In this document: in pieces, positions 7,978-15,267 of the stretch | Layout: each line of letters opens with the position of its first letter | How positions within the stretch are numbered: position 1 is the stretch's first letter | NCBI GenBank assembly: GCA_035310145.1 | Contig: DATGEL010000094.1 | Location: 1-64,000 of the forward strand | DNA length: 64,000 bases | Source of the DNA: Dehalococcoidia bacterium | Lineage (GTDB): Bacteria; Chloroflexota; Dehalococcoidia; CAUJGQ01 | Direction: 5' to 3' | Made by a program: the position numbers and the translations under genes | Notes under the pieces: model-generated | Database searches by the model: none | The model's input: only the letters and a program-made list of their open reading frames with translations | What the model was told of the DNA's origin: nothing

Positions 7978-8305
7978 GGTGTTCGCTTCCTCTGCCGCAG
8001 GGGCCGTTGTCTCAGCCCACGACCATAACTCTGATGATAGTAACGAGCCGGCTCCGCATACTGGTCCACACTCTGGTTGTGAGTATGTTGACAGTGGATC
8101 CGTATCGATCGTCACATACGTTCGATGCGCTGCCCCGCTCACCCTCCGTGCGGTCTTGCGGCGCCGAAGGTGGTAGGGTTGCGCCGCGGCGTACTGACCC
8201 GACGGGTTAGTATGAAATACGGGTCAGAACAGCACCCAGCCGATCTACTAGTCGAGCGCGACGCCATATGCTGAAGCCCCGGCGCTGCCGGGCGAAGTGA
8301 GAGCG
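7978..8305. other. 328-bp divergent intergenic region
   Basis: Between the propeller gene (minus) and the DinB-family gene (plus). No gene is seen. It contains an imperfect palindrome CATACT...AGTATG (about 8057-8087), a TTGACA hexamer (8093-8098) without a convincing -10 at normal spacing, and the inverted repeat described at 8194-8227. It is somewhat less GC-rich than its surroundings, as expected of a promoter region. Confidence 0.4.
8194..8227. promoter_or_regulatory. operator-like inverted repeat
   Basis: CTGACCCG (8194-8201) and CGGGTCAG (8220-8227) are perfect inverted arms 18 bases apart, with a smaller ACCCGACGGGT palindrome overlapping the left arm. It lies about 80 bp in front of the DinB-family gene and could be a repressor site or an RNA hairpin. 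No cognate regulator is adjacent. Confidence 0.35.
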
Positions 8306-8827
8306 ATGGACACGATCGAGTTCATCCGCGGCCAGATGCGCGGCCTGCACACGCTGCTCGACCGCGTGACCGAAGACCTGAGCGACGAGCAACTGCACTA
8401 CGTCGCGCGGCCCGGCGTGCAGCCGATCGCCTTCTGTCTCTGGCACTACGTGCGCACGGAAGACAACATCATCCGCTTCGTGATCCAGCACCGCCCAACC
8501 GTGTGGATGGAGAGTGGCTGGGACGTGCGCCTCGGCCTCGACTCGCGGGCGCAGGGCACCGGCATGTCGGACGAGGACGCCTCCGCCTTCCGCCTGCGCT
8601 CGCTGCCCGACTTCCGCGCCTATATGACGCAGGTCTGGGCGGCGACGGATGACTATCTCGCCGGCCTGGACCCGGCCGCGGCCGACCAGCGCGTCACGAT
8701 CAAGCCGGTGGGGGAGATGTCGCTGATGCAGGCGCTCGGCGGTATGTGCCTCACCCACGGCTACCGGCACCTGGGCGAAATAGAGTACGCCCGTGGACTC
8801 GTCGGCCTCAAAGGCGCGACGATCTGA
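8306..8827 (+). CDS. DinB-family four-helix protein
   Basis: A 173-aa protein of the DinB/YfiT-like metalloprotein superfamily (DUF664-like). The start IEFIRGQMRGLHTLLDRVTEDLSDEQL is the typical first helix. Metal-ligand histidines are plausible at FCLWHYVRTEDN and MCLTHGYRHLGEIEY. Members include thiol-dependent transferases and stress proteins; the substrate is unknown here. ATG 8306 is favoured; an in-frame GTG three codons earlier is possible. The following flavin reductase is about 46 bp downstream on the same strand, so the two may be co-expressed. Confidence 0.75.
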   Translation: MDTIEFIRGQMRGLHTLLDRVTEDLSDEQLHYVARPGVQPIAFCLWHYVRTEDNIIRFVIQHRPTVWMESGWDVRLGLDSRAQGTGMSDEDASAFRLRSLPDFRAYMTQVWAATDDYLAGLDPAAADQRVTIKPVGEMSLMQALGGMCLTHGYRHLGEIEYARGLVGLKGATI

Positions 8828-8873
8828 CCGGCGTACAACATCCAATGGGCGGGTATTGCCCACGGAGGCTGGC

Positions 8874-9419
8874 ATGGGACCGCTGCTGGTGATCGCGGGC
8901 AGCATCCGCGTGGAGCGCCGCTCCTTCCAGGTGGCCGAATACGTGCGCGAGCGTCTCGCCGAGATCACCTCCGGCGTCGAGCTGATCGACCCGCGCGACT
9001 ACCTGCTGCCGCCCTATGACGGCGTCACCACGACGGCAGCCTCCGATGAGCTGGCGCAGCGTTGCCTCGATGCAAGCGGCTTCGTCTTCGTCTGCCCGGA
9101 GTGGCACGCCGGCGTGCCGGGCACGCTGAAGAACATGCTCGACTACCTGGGCGCGGCGCAGTTCAGCGGCAAGCCGGTGGGGCTTGTCTCCGTTTCGTCG
9201 GCGCTGGGCGGGTCGATCGTGCTCAGCCATTTGCGCGACATCCTCGGCGTGCTCGGCGCGGCGCTGGTCGGCCCCTTCGTGCCGGTGCGCAACGTGAAGA
9301 CGGCCTTCGACGACGCCACCGGCCGCCTGGCCGACGAGAAGTTCGAGGCCTACCTGGTCGGTGCCCTGCGCCGCGTGGCCGGCCTGCGCGAGGCGCTGAC
9401 GCTGGCGCCGCAGCGGTAG
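8874..9419 (+). CDS. NADPH-dependent FMN reductase-family flavoprotein
   Basis: A 181-aa flavodoxin-fold reductase. The FMN phosphate loop is AGSIRVERRSFQVAEYV at residues 8-24, and CPEWHAGVPGTLKNMLDYL (near 75-93) is the family hallmark binding the isoalloxazine ring. GKPVGLVSVSSALGGS follows as expected. It would reduce FMN or a quinone/azo-type substrate with NAD(P)H in the cytoplasm. ATG 8874 follows GGAGG; the 27 in-frame codons upstream overlap the previous gene and do not fit. Normal family length. Confidence 0.85.
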   Translation: MGPLLVIAGSIRVERRSFQVAEYVRERLAEITSGVELIDPRDYLLPPYDGVTTTAASDELAQRCLDASGFVFVCPEWHAGVPGTLKNMLDYLGAAQFSGKPVGLVSVSSALGGSIVLSHLRDILGVLGAALVGPFVPVRNVKTAFDDATGRLADEKFEAYLVGALRRVAGLREALTLAPQR

Positions 9420-9434
9420 AGCGGGCGGCGGGTT

Positions 9435-9684
9435 GGCCCTCTCCCTCACCCCCTACCCACTCTCCCTCTCCCAATGCTGGAGAGAGGGAGAGGGGCGATC
9501 CTGGGGAGGAAGTTTCAGCGTGGGGTCGGGTTAGCCGGTTGCTGGGGGCGCACGGCGTGCGCTGTTCGCGCCGGCGGACGCGACACGCGGCGCGGCGGGT
9601 AACCCGACGCCCGTCTGGATCGCTCTACACCGGATCGCCCCTTTCCCCCAATCCTGGGGGAAAGGGGACGGGGGATAGAGGGCC
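9435..9684. mobile_element. MITE-like inverted-repeat element, copy A
   Basis: About 250 bp bounded by GGCCCTCT...(left) and ...AGAGGGCC (right). Each end has a hairpin around AAT(G/C)CT, at about 9460-9492 and 9638-9667. Between them lie short palindromes, including a GGGGCGCACGGCGTGCGC core. It fills the gap between two convergent genes and covers the last codons and stop of the helicase gene. It is non-coding itself. Confidence 0.65.
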
Positions 9685-12006
9685 GAGCGCCGTCAGCAGG
9701 GCCAGCGCCGCCGCCTTCTCCGGCGGGTCGGCGGGGCGCCAGCAGGCGGCCGAGAGCACGCAGGCCGGGCAGCCCTCGCGGCAGCGGCAGCCCGCGACGA
9801 TCTCGCGGCAAAGCGCGAGCAGAGCGCCCGGATCGGCGGACAGGCGCTCGGCGATCCCGCAGCCGCCGGCGATCGCGTCGTAGAGGAAGAGCGCCGCGCC
9901 GCCCAGCAGCTCGTGCCGCTCCTCGTAACTCGCCACCACGTCGCGCGGGTCGCAGAGCACGCGCAGCGCCGCCGCCGCCGGCAGGAGATGTTCCAGCGCG
10001 TGCAAGGCGGGCGCGAACCGCCGCCGGCCGCCTTCGTCGAGCCGGCGCCGCAGCTCGTCGGGAAACACGAACCAGAGGCCGGCCGTCTCCATCTCGCGGC
10101 GCTCCGGCGGGTCGAGCGTCACCGTACGCCGCACACGCGCCAGGCGCTTGCCCTCGCGGTAGCCGATCGTCGTCCACGTCACCAGCAGGCGGCCCGCGTC
10201 AGAGCTGAACCGGGCGGCTGTGGCGACGCCGGCCACCGCCTCGCTCGGGCGATCTCCGGCAGGCACGCCATTGCCTGAACGCCGGGCCCCAGACCGCGCG
10301 AGCGGCGCCGCCACCGTGACGACCAGCGGCTCGCTGACGGCATCCTCGGGCTCGGCGGCGACGCTGATCCGGTGCGAGACGTGATCGACGGCTTGAACCC
10401 GGTAGGGGCGCCCGCCGTGCAGGTAGACGGCGCCCAGGTGCGCCTCGAGCGTGCGCTGGCTGTCGTCCAGCGTGCCGATCTCGCCCTCCGGCGCCTGCAC
10501 CGTCCAGGTCTCGGCGCCGGAGCCGCGCAGGCTGACCGCGGCGTGCGAGGCACCGGGTCCGGCCCGCCACTGCCCGCCGTCGCGCGTGAGCAGGCCGCTG
10601 GCCGCCGCCGCACGCGGTACGGCGTCGCCGGCCGGCGCCAGAGCGGACAACGTCTCGGGATCCAGCGGCGCTTCCGCGGCGGCACAGCCGAGGTGCTGCG
10701 CGATGATCGCCTCGTTCTCCCGGTCGACGGCCACGTCTTCCAGCACGGATGAAAGCAGCGCCCGATCGTGCGCCGCGTAGTAGGCATCGAGGGCGCGCGG
10801 AAACGGCACGAAGACGACAAGCGACGGCCGCCGCCCGCGCCCGGCACGGCCGGCCTGCTGCCAGAACGAGGCGCGCGATCCGGGAAAGCCCGCGATCACT
10901 GCCGCGTCCAGCCCGCCGATGTCGATGCCCAGTTCGAGCGCGTTGGTGGCGATCACGCCGCGCAGCCTTCCCTGCTTCAAGTCCCGCTCGATCCGTTCCC
11001 GCTCGCGCGGCGCCAGGCCGCCGCGGTACGGCGCCACGCGCCCACCAAGCTCCGCACCCAGCCGTTCCCGCGCCTGCAGCCACATCGTCTCCACGCCGCG
11101 CCGCGTCTGCGCGAACAGGATCGTGCCGATCTCACGCTCGATCAGGCCGCAGAACAGCTCGACCGCCGTCGCCTGGCCACGATCGCCGGTGACAGCCAGC
11201 GACGGCTGCAGCGCCAGCAGCGTGCGCGGCCCGCGCCCGGCGCCGTCCGCACGAATCACCGGCAAGCGGCGGCCCGTCAGCCGTTCGCCGAGCTGCTCCG
11301 GGTTACCGACCGTGGCGGAGCAACCGGCGATCTGCGGCCGCGCGCCGTGCAGCGCCGCGACACGCAGCACCCGCCGCATCAGCATCGCCAGGTGCGCGCC
11401 GAAGACGCCGCGATACAGGTGCATCTCGTCCAGCACGACGAACTGCACGCCCGGCCAGAAGCGCCGCCAGAGCACGTGCTGCCCGCAGAGGCTCAGGTGC
11501 AGCATCTCGGGATTGGTGATCAGCAGCCGCGGCGGATCGGCGCGCAGGGCGCGGCGCGCCTCTTCCGATGTGGCGCCGGTGAGCACCGCAACCGCCGGCG
11601 CCCGCGGCAACGCCCGCGCCCAGGCCGTGAGCGTACGCGCCTGGTCGTTGACGAGCGCATTGGTGGGCGCAATCAGCAGCGCTCTGGCCCGCGGCTCGGC
11701 CAGCAGGCGGGCGAAGATCGGCAGGGCGAAGGCGAGCGTCTTGCCACTGGCGGTCGGCGTGGCGATGGCGACGTCGCCGCCGGCGTGCAGCGCATCGAAG
11801 GCCTGCGCCTGCTGCGGGTAGAGGCCGCGGATACCGCATTCGCGCAGCAGCTCCTGCAGCGCCGGCGGCAGCGGCTGTGCCGGCTCAGCGAAGGTGGGTG
11901 GCGTCTCGGGCAGACTGGCAGTCCAGGCGATGCGATCGGCAAAAGCGCGGCGCAGATCCTTGAAGACTGCATCCACGGGGTCGGCACGGCGCCGGCGCAG
12001 GAACAC
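9625..12006 (-). CDS. MrfA/YprA-like DEAD-box helicase with DUF1998
   Basis: A 793-aa superfamily 2 helicase with a C-terminal DUF1998 zinc-binding domain, the layout of Bacillus MrfA (YprA), a mitomycin C DNA-repair helicase, and of yeast Hrq1. Motif I TPTASGKT is near residue 82, motif II LDEMH near 195, motif III SAT in GCSATVG, and motif VI QQAGRAGRGRRPS near 390. The C-terminal cysteines lie in CRCREGCPACVL. GTG 12006 follows GGAGGAG. The last 20 or so residues (from GPLSPVPF onward) are read from a dispersed repeat. It is probably in an operon with the membrane protein 41 bp upstream. Confidence 0.85.
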   Translation of the reverse strand: MFLRRRRADPVDAVFKDLRRAFADRIAWTASLPETPPTFAEPAQPLPPALQELLRECGIRGLYPQQAQAFDALHAGGDVAIATPTASGKTLAFALPIFARLLAEPRARALLIAPTNALVNDQARTLTAWARALPRAPAVAVLTGATSEEARRALRADPPRLLITNPEMLHLSLCGQHVLWRRFWPGVQFVVLDEMHLYRGVFGAHLAMLMRRVLRVAALHGARPQIAGCSATVGNPEQLGERLTGRRLPVIRADGAGRGPRTLLALQPSLAVTGDRGQATAVELFCGLIEREIGTILFAQTRRGVETMWLQARERLGAELGGRVAPYRGGLAPRERERIERDLKQGRLRGVIATNALELGIDIGGLDAAVIAGFPGSRASFWQQAGRAGRGRRPSLVVFVPFPRALDAYYAAHDRALLSSVLEDVAVDRENEAIIAQHLGCAAAEAPLDPETLSALAPAGDAVPRAAAASGLLTRDGGQWRAGPGASHAAVSLRGSGAETWTVQAPEGEIGTLDDSQRTLEAHLGAVYLHGGRPYRVQAVDHVSHRISVAAEPEDAVSEPLVVTVAAPLARSGARRSGNGVPAGDRPSEAVAGVATAARFSSDAGRLLVTWTTIGYREGKRLARVRRTVTLDPPERREMETAGLWFVFPDELRRRLDEGGRRRFAPALHALEHLLPAAAALRVLCDPRDVVASYEERHELLGGAALFLYDAIAGGCGIAERLSADPGALLALCREIVAGCRCREGCPACVLSAACWRPADPPEKAAALALLTALGPLSPVPFPPGLGERGDPV

Positions 12007-12047
12007 GGCTCCTCCGGACCGCGGCGGATGGGCATGGCTGCGCCGGC

Positions 12048-12665
12048 TCAGCCGGCGGCGTGGCCGGCCTGGCCGGCGTGCTGGTGGTGCGCGGCCAGCA
12101 GGTAAATACGCTCCCCGCAGTATGTGCCGAGCGCCAGCAAGGCGGCGGCGCCCAGCGCGACGCAGAGAAACACGCCGCCGACCGCCACGCCGAAAGCGGC
12201 GCGGTCCGGTGTGGCGGTGATCAGTCCGGCGGCGTCGCCGAGGCCCAGCGCCGAGATCAGCGCGAGGAAGACCATCAGCCCGCCCATACCCAGTGCGAAC
12301 CCGGCCAGCGCCAGACCCCAGTGCCGCGCCAGCGGCGAACAGAGGCCGCAGACCAGCACCGCGACCGTAAAGGACAGATTGGCGATCCAGAGCAGCAGGT
12401 CGAGCCCGCGGCCCGTCTCCGCGCTGCCGGAGCTGATCGCGCCCAGCAGACCGCCCGCAAAGACGAGCAGCAGCGCCGCCGGCAGCCCCACCCAGACGAA
12501 GGCGGCCATGCGCGGCCGCACGAGTGTGAACGGCGCCAGCGCGCGGCTGGTGCCGCCGAGATAGTCGAGCACGGCGGCGGTGCAGGCGAGCAGCAGCACG
12601 CCGACGACCGAGAGCACGAGGATGGCCGAGGCCTGGTTGCCGAGAATGACGTTAAGCGGCGTCAC
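12048..12665 (-). CDS. multi-pass membrane protein of unknown function
   Basis: A 205-aa hydrophobic protein with about five membrane helices (ASAILVLSVVGVLLLACTAAV, FVWVGLPAALLLVFAGGLL, LLWIANLSFTVAVLVCGL, LALAGFALGMGGLMVFLALI, and VGGVFLCVALGAAALLAL). The C-terminus ends with a His/Gln-rich tail (AAHHQHAGQAGHAAG). No family was recognised. GTG 12665 lies about 10 bases past an extended -10 box, so the mRNA may be almost leaderless. It is followed on the same strand by the MrfA-like helicase. Confidence 0.6.
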   Translation of the reverse strand: MTPLNVILGNQASAILVLSVVGVLLLACTAAVLDYLGGTSRALAPFTLVRPRMAAFVWVGLPAALLLVFAGGLLGAISSGSAETGRGLDLLLWIANLSFTVAVLVCGLCSPLARHWGLALAGFALGMGGLMVFLALISALGLGDAAGLITATPDRAAFGVAVGGVFLCVALGAAALLALGTYCGERIYLLAAHHQHAGQAGHAAG

Positions 12666-12674
12666 AGCAGCCGC

Positions 12675-12683
12675 AGTATAACA
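12675..12683 (-). promoter_or_regulatory. extended -10 box directly before a GTG start
   Basis: On the minus strand the sequence reads TGTTATACT (TGn plus TATACT). The 3' end of the hexamer is 12675 and the GTG start begins at 12665. A start site about 7 bases downstream would leave a leader of 0-3 nt. No -35 match is seen, which is usual for extended -10 promoters. Confidence 0.4.
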
Positions 12684-12706
12684 GGGGCAGCGGGCGGGCC
12701 GGCAGT

Positions 12707-12735
12707 TTGACCGTGCCCAGCCAACACGCTAAGCT
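12707..12735 (+). promoter_or_regulatory. candidate promoter of the nfu-like gene
   Basis: TTGACC (12707-12712), 17 bases, then TAAGCT (12730-12735) in front of ATG 12781. The -35 is good and the -10 weak. Confidence 0.35.
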
Positions 12736-12780
12736 ATGTAAGCAATTGTTTGGCCGCACGGCGGCCGAGGGCCGGCCCCG

Positions 12781-13056
12781 ATGATCCTGAATCCGCTGCT
12801 CGTCGACCGGGTCGAAGCCGCGCTCGACGTGATCCGCCCCGCCCTCGAGATGGACGGCGGCACGGTCGAGCTGATCGAAATCACCGCGGACATGACCGTG
12901 CGGCTCAACTTCGTCGGCTCCTGCGGCGGTTGCCCGCTCAGCGCCCTCACGCTCAAGCTGGGAATCGAGCGCACGCTGCGCGAACATGTGCCCGAGATCG
13001 CCGGCGTGGAAGCCGAAGGAATGGGCGAGCCGATCTGGGAGCGGGCGCTGCCGTAG
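12781..13056 (+). CDS. NifU C-terminal-domain (Nfu) iron-sulfur carrier
   Basis: A 91-aa stand-alone Nfu domain that carries and donates a [4Fe-4S] cluster to target proteins in the cytoplasm. The invariant CxxC is in FVGSCGGCPLSALTLKLGIE near residues 44-60, preceded by RPALEMDGGTVELIEI, the canonical family start. Length is normal for single-domain Nfu. ATG 12781 is the only reasonable start. Fe-S clients within the window include IspG. It ends 6 bp from the convergent DehI-like gene. Confidence 0.9.
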   Translation: MILNPLLVDRVEAALDVIRPALEMDGGTVELIEITADMTVRLNFVGSCGGCPLSALTLKLGIERTLREHVPEIAGVEAEGMGEPIWERALP

Positions 13057-13062
13057 CACGCC

Positions 13063-13938
13063 TCAGCCCATGTTGCCGCCCGTCCAGCCCAGGCGCAGCG
13101 CGGCCGTCTGCAACGCCAGCTCGCACAGCCGTTTCTGCGCCTCGGTCACGCCCGCCAGCAGGTCGTTCACGTCCGCGGCCGCGTAGCCCAGGCTGCGGGC
13201 CAGCTCGCCGCTGGCGCGGAAGGGATACGGCAGCGCCCGCACCGCAGCCGTCGCGTACACGTCGAGCTGCGCCGCGGCCTGGGCGTAGGCCTGGGCGCGC
13301 AGCAGCGGCCGCAACTCGCGTCGCACCGTCTCGAAGTAGTCTCCCCAGGCGGCCAGCAGCAGGTACTCGCGGCTGGCGAAGCCGCCGTCGGGCGGGCCGG
13401 AGACGTCGGCCGCCAGCCCTTCCGCCCAGCGCAGCCGCACGCTGATCGGCGCCGGCTCCGGCCGCAGCGCCGCATCCGGTCCCGTGCGCGGCGGTGAGGC
13501 GCCCACCTCGCGGCCCAACAGCGCATCGCGCGCCGCGGTCGCGATCAGCAGCGAGACGGCGTTGATCCGTTCCAGCAGATCCAGCGTTGTGGCCAGCGCC
13601 AGCTTCTCGCCGCCGGCCAGCGGACGGCTGCCGCTTTCGCTTTCGACGCCGCCGACCAGCCGTCGGTGGTCGGAGAAGGGGAAGCCCGCCTCGTACACGG
13701 CGCGCCCGGCGCGGCTCTGCAGCTCGTGCGCCGTGCGTTCGAAGTAGGCCGAGGCGACCGACGGCTTGAGCTGCAGCCAGGCTGCCTGCAGGTAAAGATC
13801 GTAGACCGCGAGCAGCTCAAACAGCTCGCCCACCCAGCAGACGCCCAGCGTGCGGCGCACGTCTTTAAAGACACGCTTGATGCGGTCCAGCCGGTCCTCG
13901 GAGAGGCCGGCGGGCATGCCCGAATGGCGCTGCGTCAC
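13063..13938 (-). CDS. DehI-like (haloacid dehalogenase group I-type) helical protein
   Basis: A protein of about 291 aa with two related halves, the layout of group I 2-haloacid dehalogenase DehI and its many uncharacterised relatives. The first half contains IKRVFKDVRRTLGVCWVGEL, YLQAAWLQLKPSVASAYFER and LQSRAGRAVYEA; the second has WGDYFETVRRELRPLLR and ALPYPFRASGELARSLG. Helical and without a signal peptide. The start is uncertain: GTG 13938 gives a family-like length and ATG 13917 is the alternative. Whether it removes halogen or has another role cannot be told, because active-site residues are not conserved in an obvious short motif. Confidence 0.6.
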   Translation of the reverse strand: MTQRHSGMPAGLSEDRLDRIKRVFKDVRRTLGVCWVGELFELLAVYDLYLQAAWLQLKPSVASAYFERTAHELQSRAGRAVYEAGFPFSDHRRLVGGVESESGSRPLAGGEKLALATTLDLLERINAVSLLIATAARDALLGREVGASPPRTGPDAALRPEPAPISVRLRWAEGLAADVSGPPDGGFASREYLLLAAWGDYFETVRRELRPLLRAQAYAQAAAQLDVYATAAVRALPYPFRASGELARSLGYAAADVNDLLAGVTEAQKRLCELALQTAALRLGWTGGNMG

Positions 13939-14082
13939 GACGTTCCGCCGCGGGAGACTCTCCGGCGCGGGCGTGGCGCCGGGCACCGGCCAGTATACGC
14001 ACCCGCCCGGTTGGCCGAAACGCCCGCGCGGGCGGTACCATGCAGCGCGACGGGCCGCCGCGCCGGCCGGGAGGAACAGACT

Positions 14083-15267
14083 ATGCCGCTGCCGCTGGAA
14101 GGTCTGCGCATGGTCGATGTGACGGAGAACCTCGCGGGGCCGTACTGCTCGATGCTGCTCTCCGACATGGGCGTCGAGACGATCAAGATCGAGCGGCCCG
14201 GCTCCGGCGACACGACGCGCGGCTGGGGCGAGCCGCGCGAGACGGTCAGCCGCGCCTTCAGCATGGTCAACCGCAACAAGCGCAGCCTGGTGGTGAACCT
14301 CAAGGACGAGCGCGGCCGCGAGATCGTGCGGCGGCTGGCCGCGGGCGCCGATATCCTGCTGGAGAACCACCGCCCCGGCTACATGGACTCGATCGGGCTG
14401 GGCTACGAGGCGCTGAGCGCCCTGAACCCGCGGCTGATCTACGCGCAGATCTCCGGCTTCGGCCAGACCGGGCCGTACCACGAGCGCGGCGGCCTCGATC
14501 TCGTAGCGCAGGCGATGAGCGGCCTGATGAGCGTGACCGGCGAGGAAACCGGCGCCCCGAACAAGGCCGGTTTTCCCGTCACCGACCTGGGCACGGGCAT
14601 GTTCGGCGCCTACGGCGTGCTCTGCGCCCTGCAGGCGCGGCATCTCACCGGCCGCGGCCAGCGCATGGACTGCTCGCTGTTTGAGACGGGCGTGGCCTGG
14701 TCGGTTTGGCAGACGGCGAAGTACCTGGACACGGGCGAGGCGCCGGGGCGCATGGGTTCCGCGCATCCGCTCAGCGCGCCTTACCAGGCCTTCCCCACTG
14801 CCGACGGCTACATCGTGATCGGCGCCGGCAGCCAGACATTGTTCCGGCGGCTCTGCACGGTGCTGGGCGTGGAAGCGCTGGCTTCCGACCCGCGCTTCGA
14901 CACGCAGCCGAAGCGCATGCGCGCTTATCAAGCGCTAGCCGCGCTGCTGAGCGAGCGCACCCGCCTGAAGCCCTCTGAACAGTTGCTCTGCGCCCTGGAG
15001 CAAGCCGGCATCCCCGCCGGGCCGATCAACGACGTGGCGCAGATGCTGGACGACCCGCAGGCGCGGGCGCGGCGGATGGTGATCGAGACCGACCACCCCG
15101 CCTTCGGGCCGCTGCGCACGATCGGCAATCCGGTCAAGCTCTCGGAGACACCGTGGGCGTTGCGCCGGCTGGCGCCGAAGCTGGGCGAGCACGCCGGCGA
15201 GATCCTGCGCGAGGCCGGCTACACCGACGCCGAGATCGCGGCGCTGCACGAGGCCGGCGTCGTGTAG
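14083..15267 (+). CDS. CaiB/BaiF family III CoA-transferase
   Basis: A 394-aa family III CoA-transferase that moves CoA from an acyl-CoA to a free carboxylic acid through an aspartyl-CoA intermediate. The start GLRMVDVTENLAGPYCSMLL, then ADMG-type VETIKIERPGSGD and NRNKRSLVVNL, are typical. The catalytic Asp is in PVTDLGTGMFGA near residue 168. The active site is intact, unlike the first half of the tandem protein at 16610-19036. ATG 14083 follows GGGAGGA. The last 49 bp overlap the 3' end of the convergent secreted-protein gene. The substrate pair is unknown. Confidence 0.9.
   Translation: MPLPLEGLRMVDVTENLAGPYCSMLLSDMGVETIKIERPGSGDTTRGWGEPRETVSRAFSMVNRNKRSLVVNLKDERGREIVRRLAAGADILLENHRPGYMDSIGLGYEALSALNPRLIYAQISGFGQTGPYHERGGLDLVAQAMSGLMSVTGEETGAPNKAGFPVTDLGTGMFGAYGVLCALQARHLTGRGQRMDCSLFETGVAWSVWQTAKYLDTGEAPGRMGSAHPLSAPYQAFPTADGYIVIGAGSQTLFRRLCTVLGVEALASDPRFDTQPKRMRAYQALAALLSERTRLKPSEQLLCALEQAGIPAGPINDVAQMLDDPQARARRMVIETDHPAFGPLRTIGNPVKLSETPWALRRLAPKLGEHAGEILREAGYTDAEIAALHEAGVV

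Noticed and set aside
13939-14931. N-terminal extension of the DehI-like gene across the CoA-transferase
   Set aside because: It is antisense to a well-supported CoA-transferase and has no family features.
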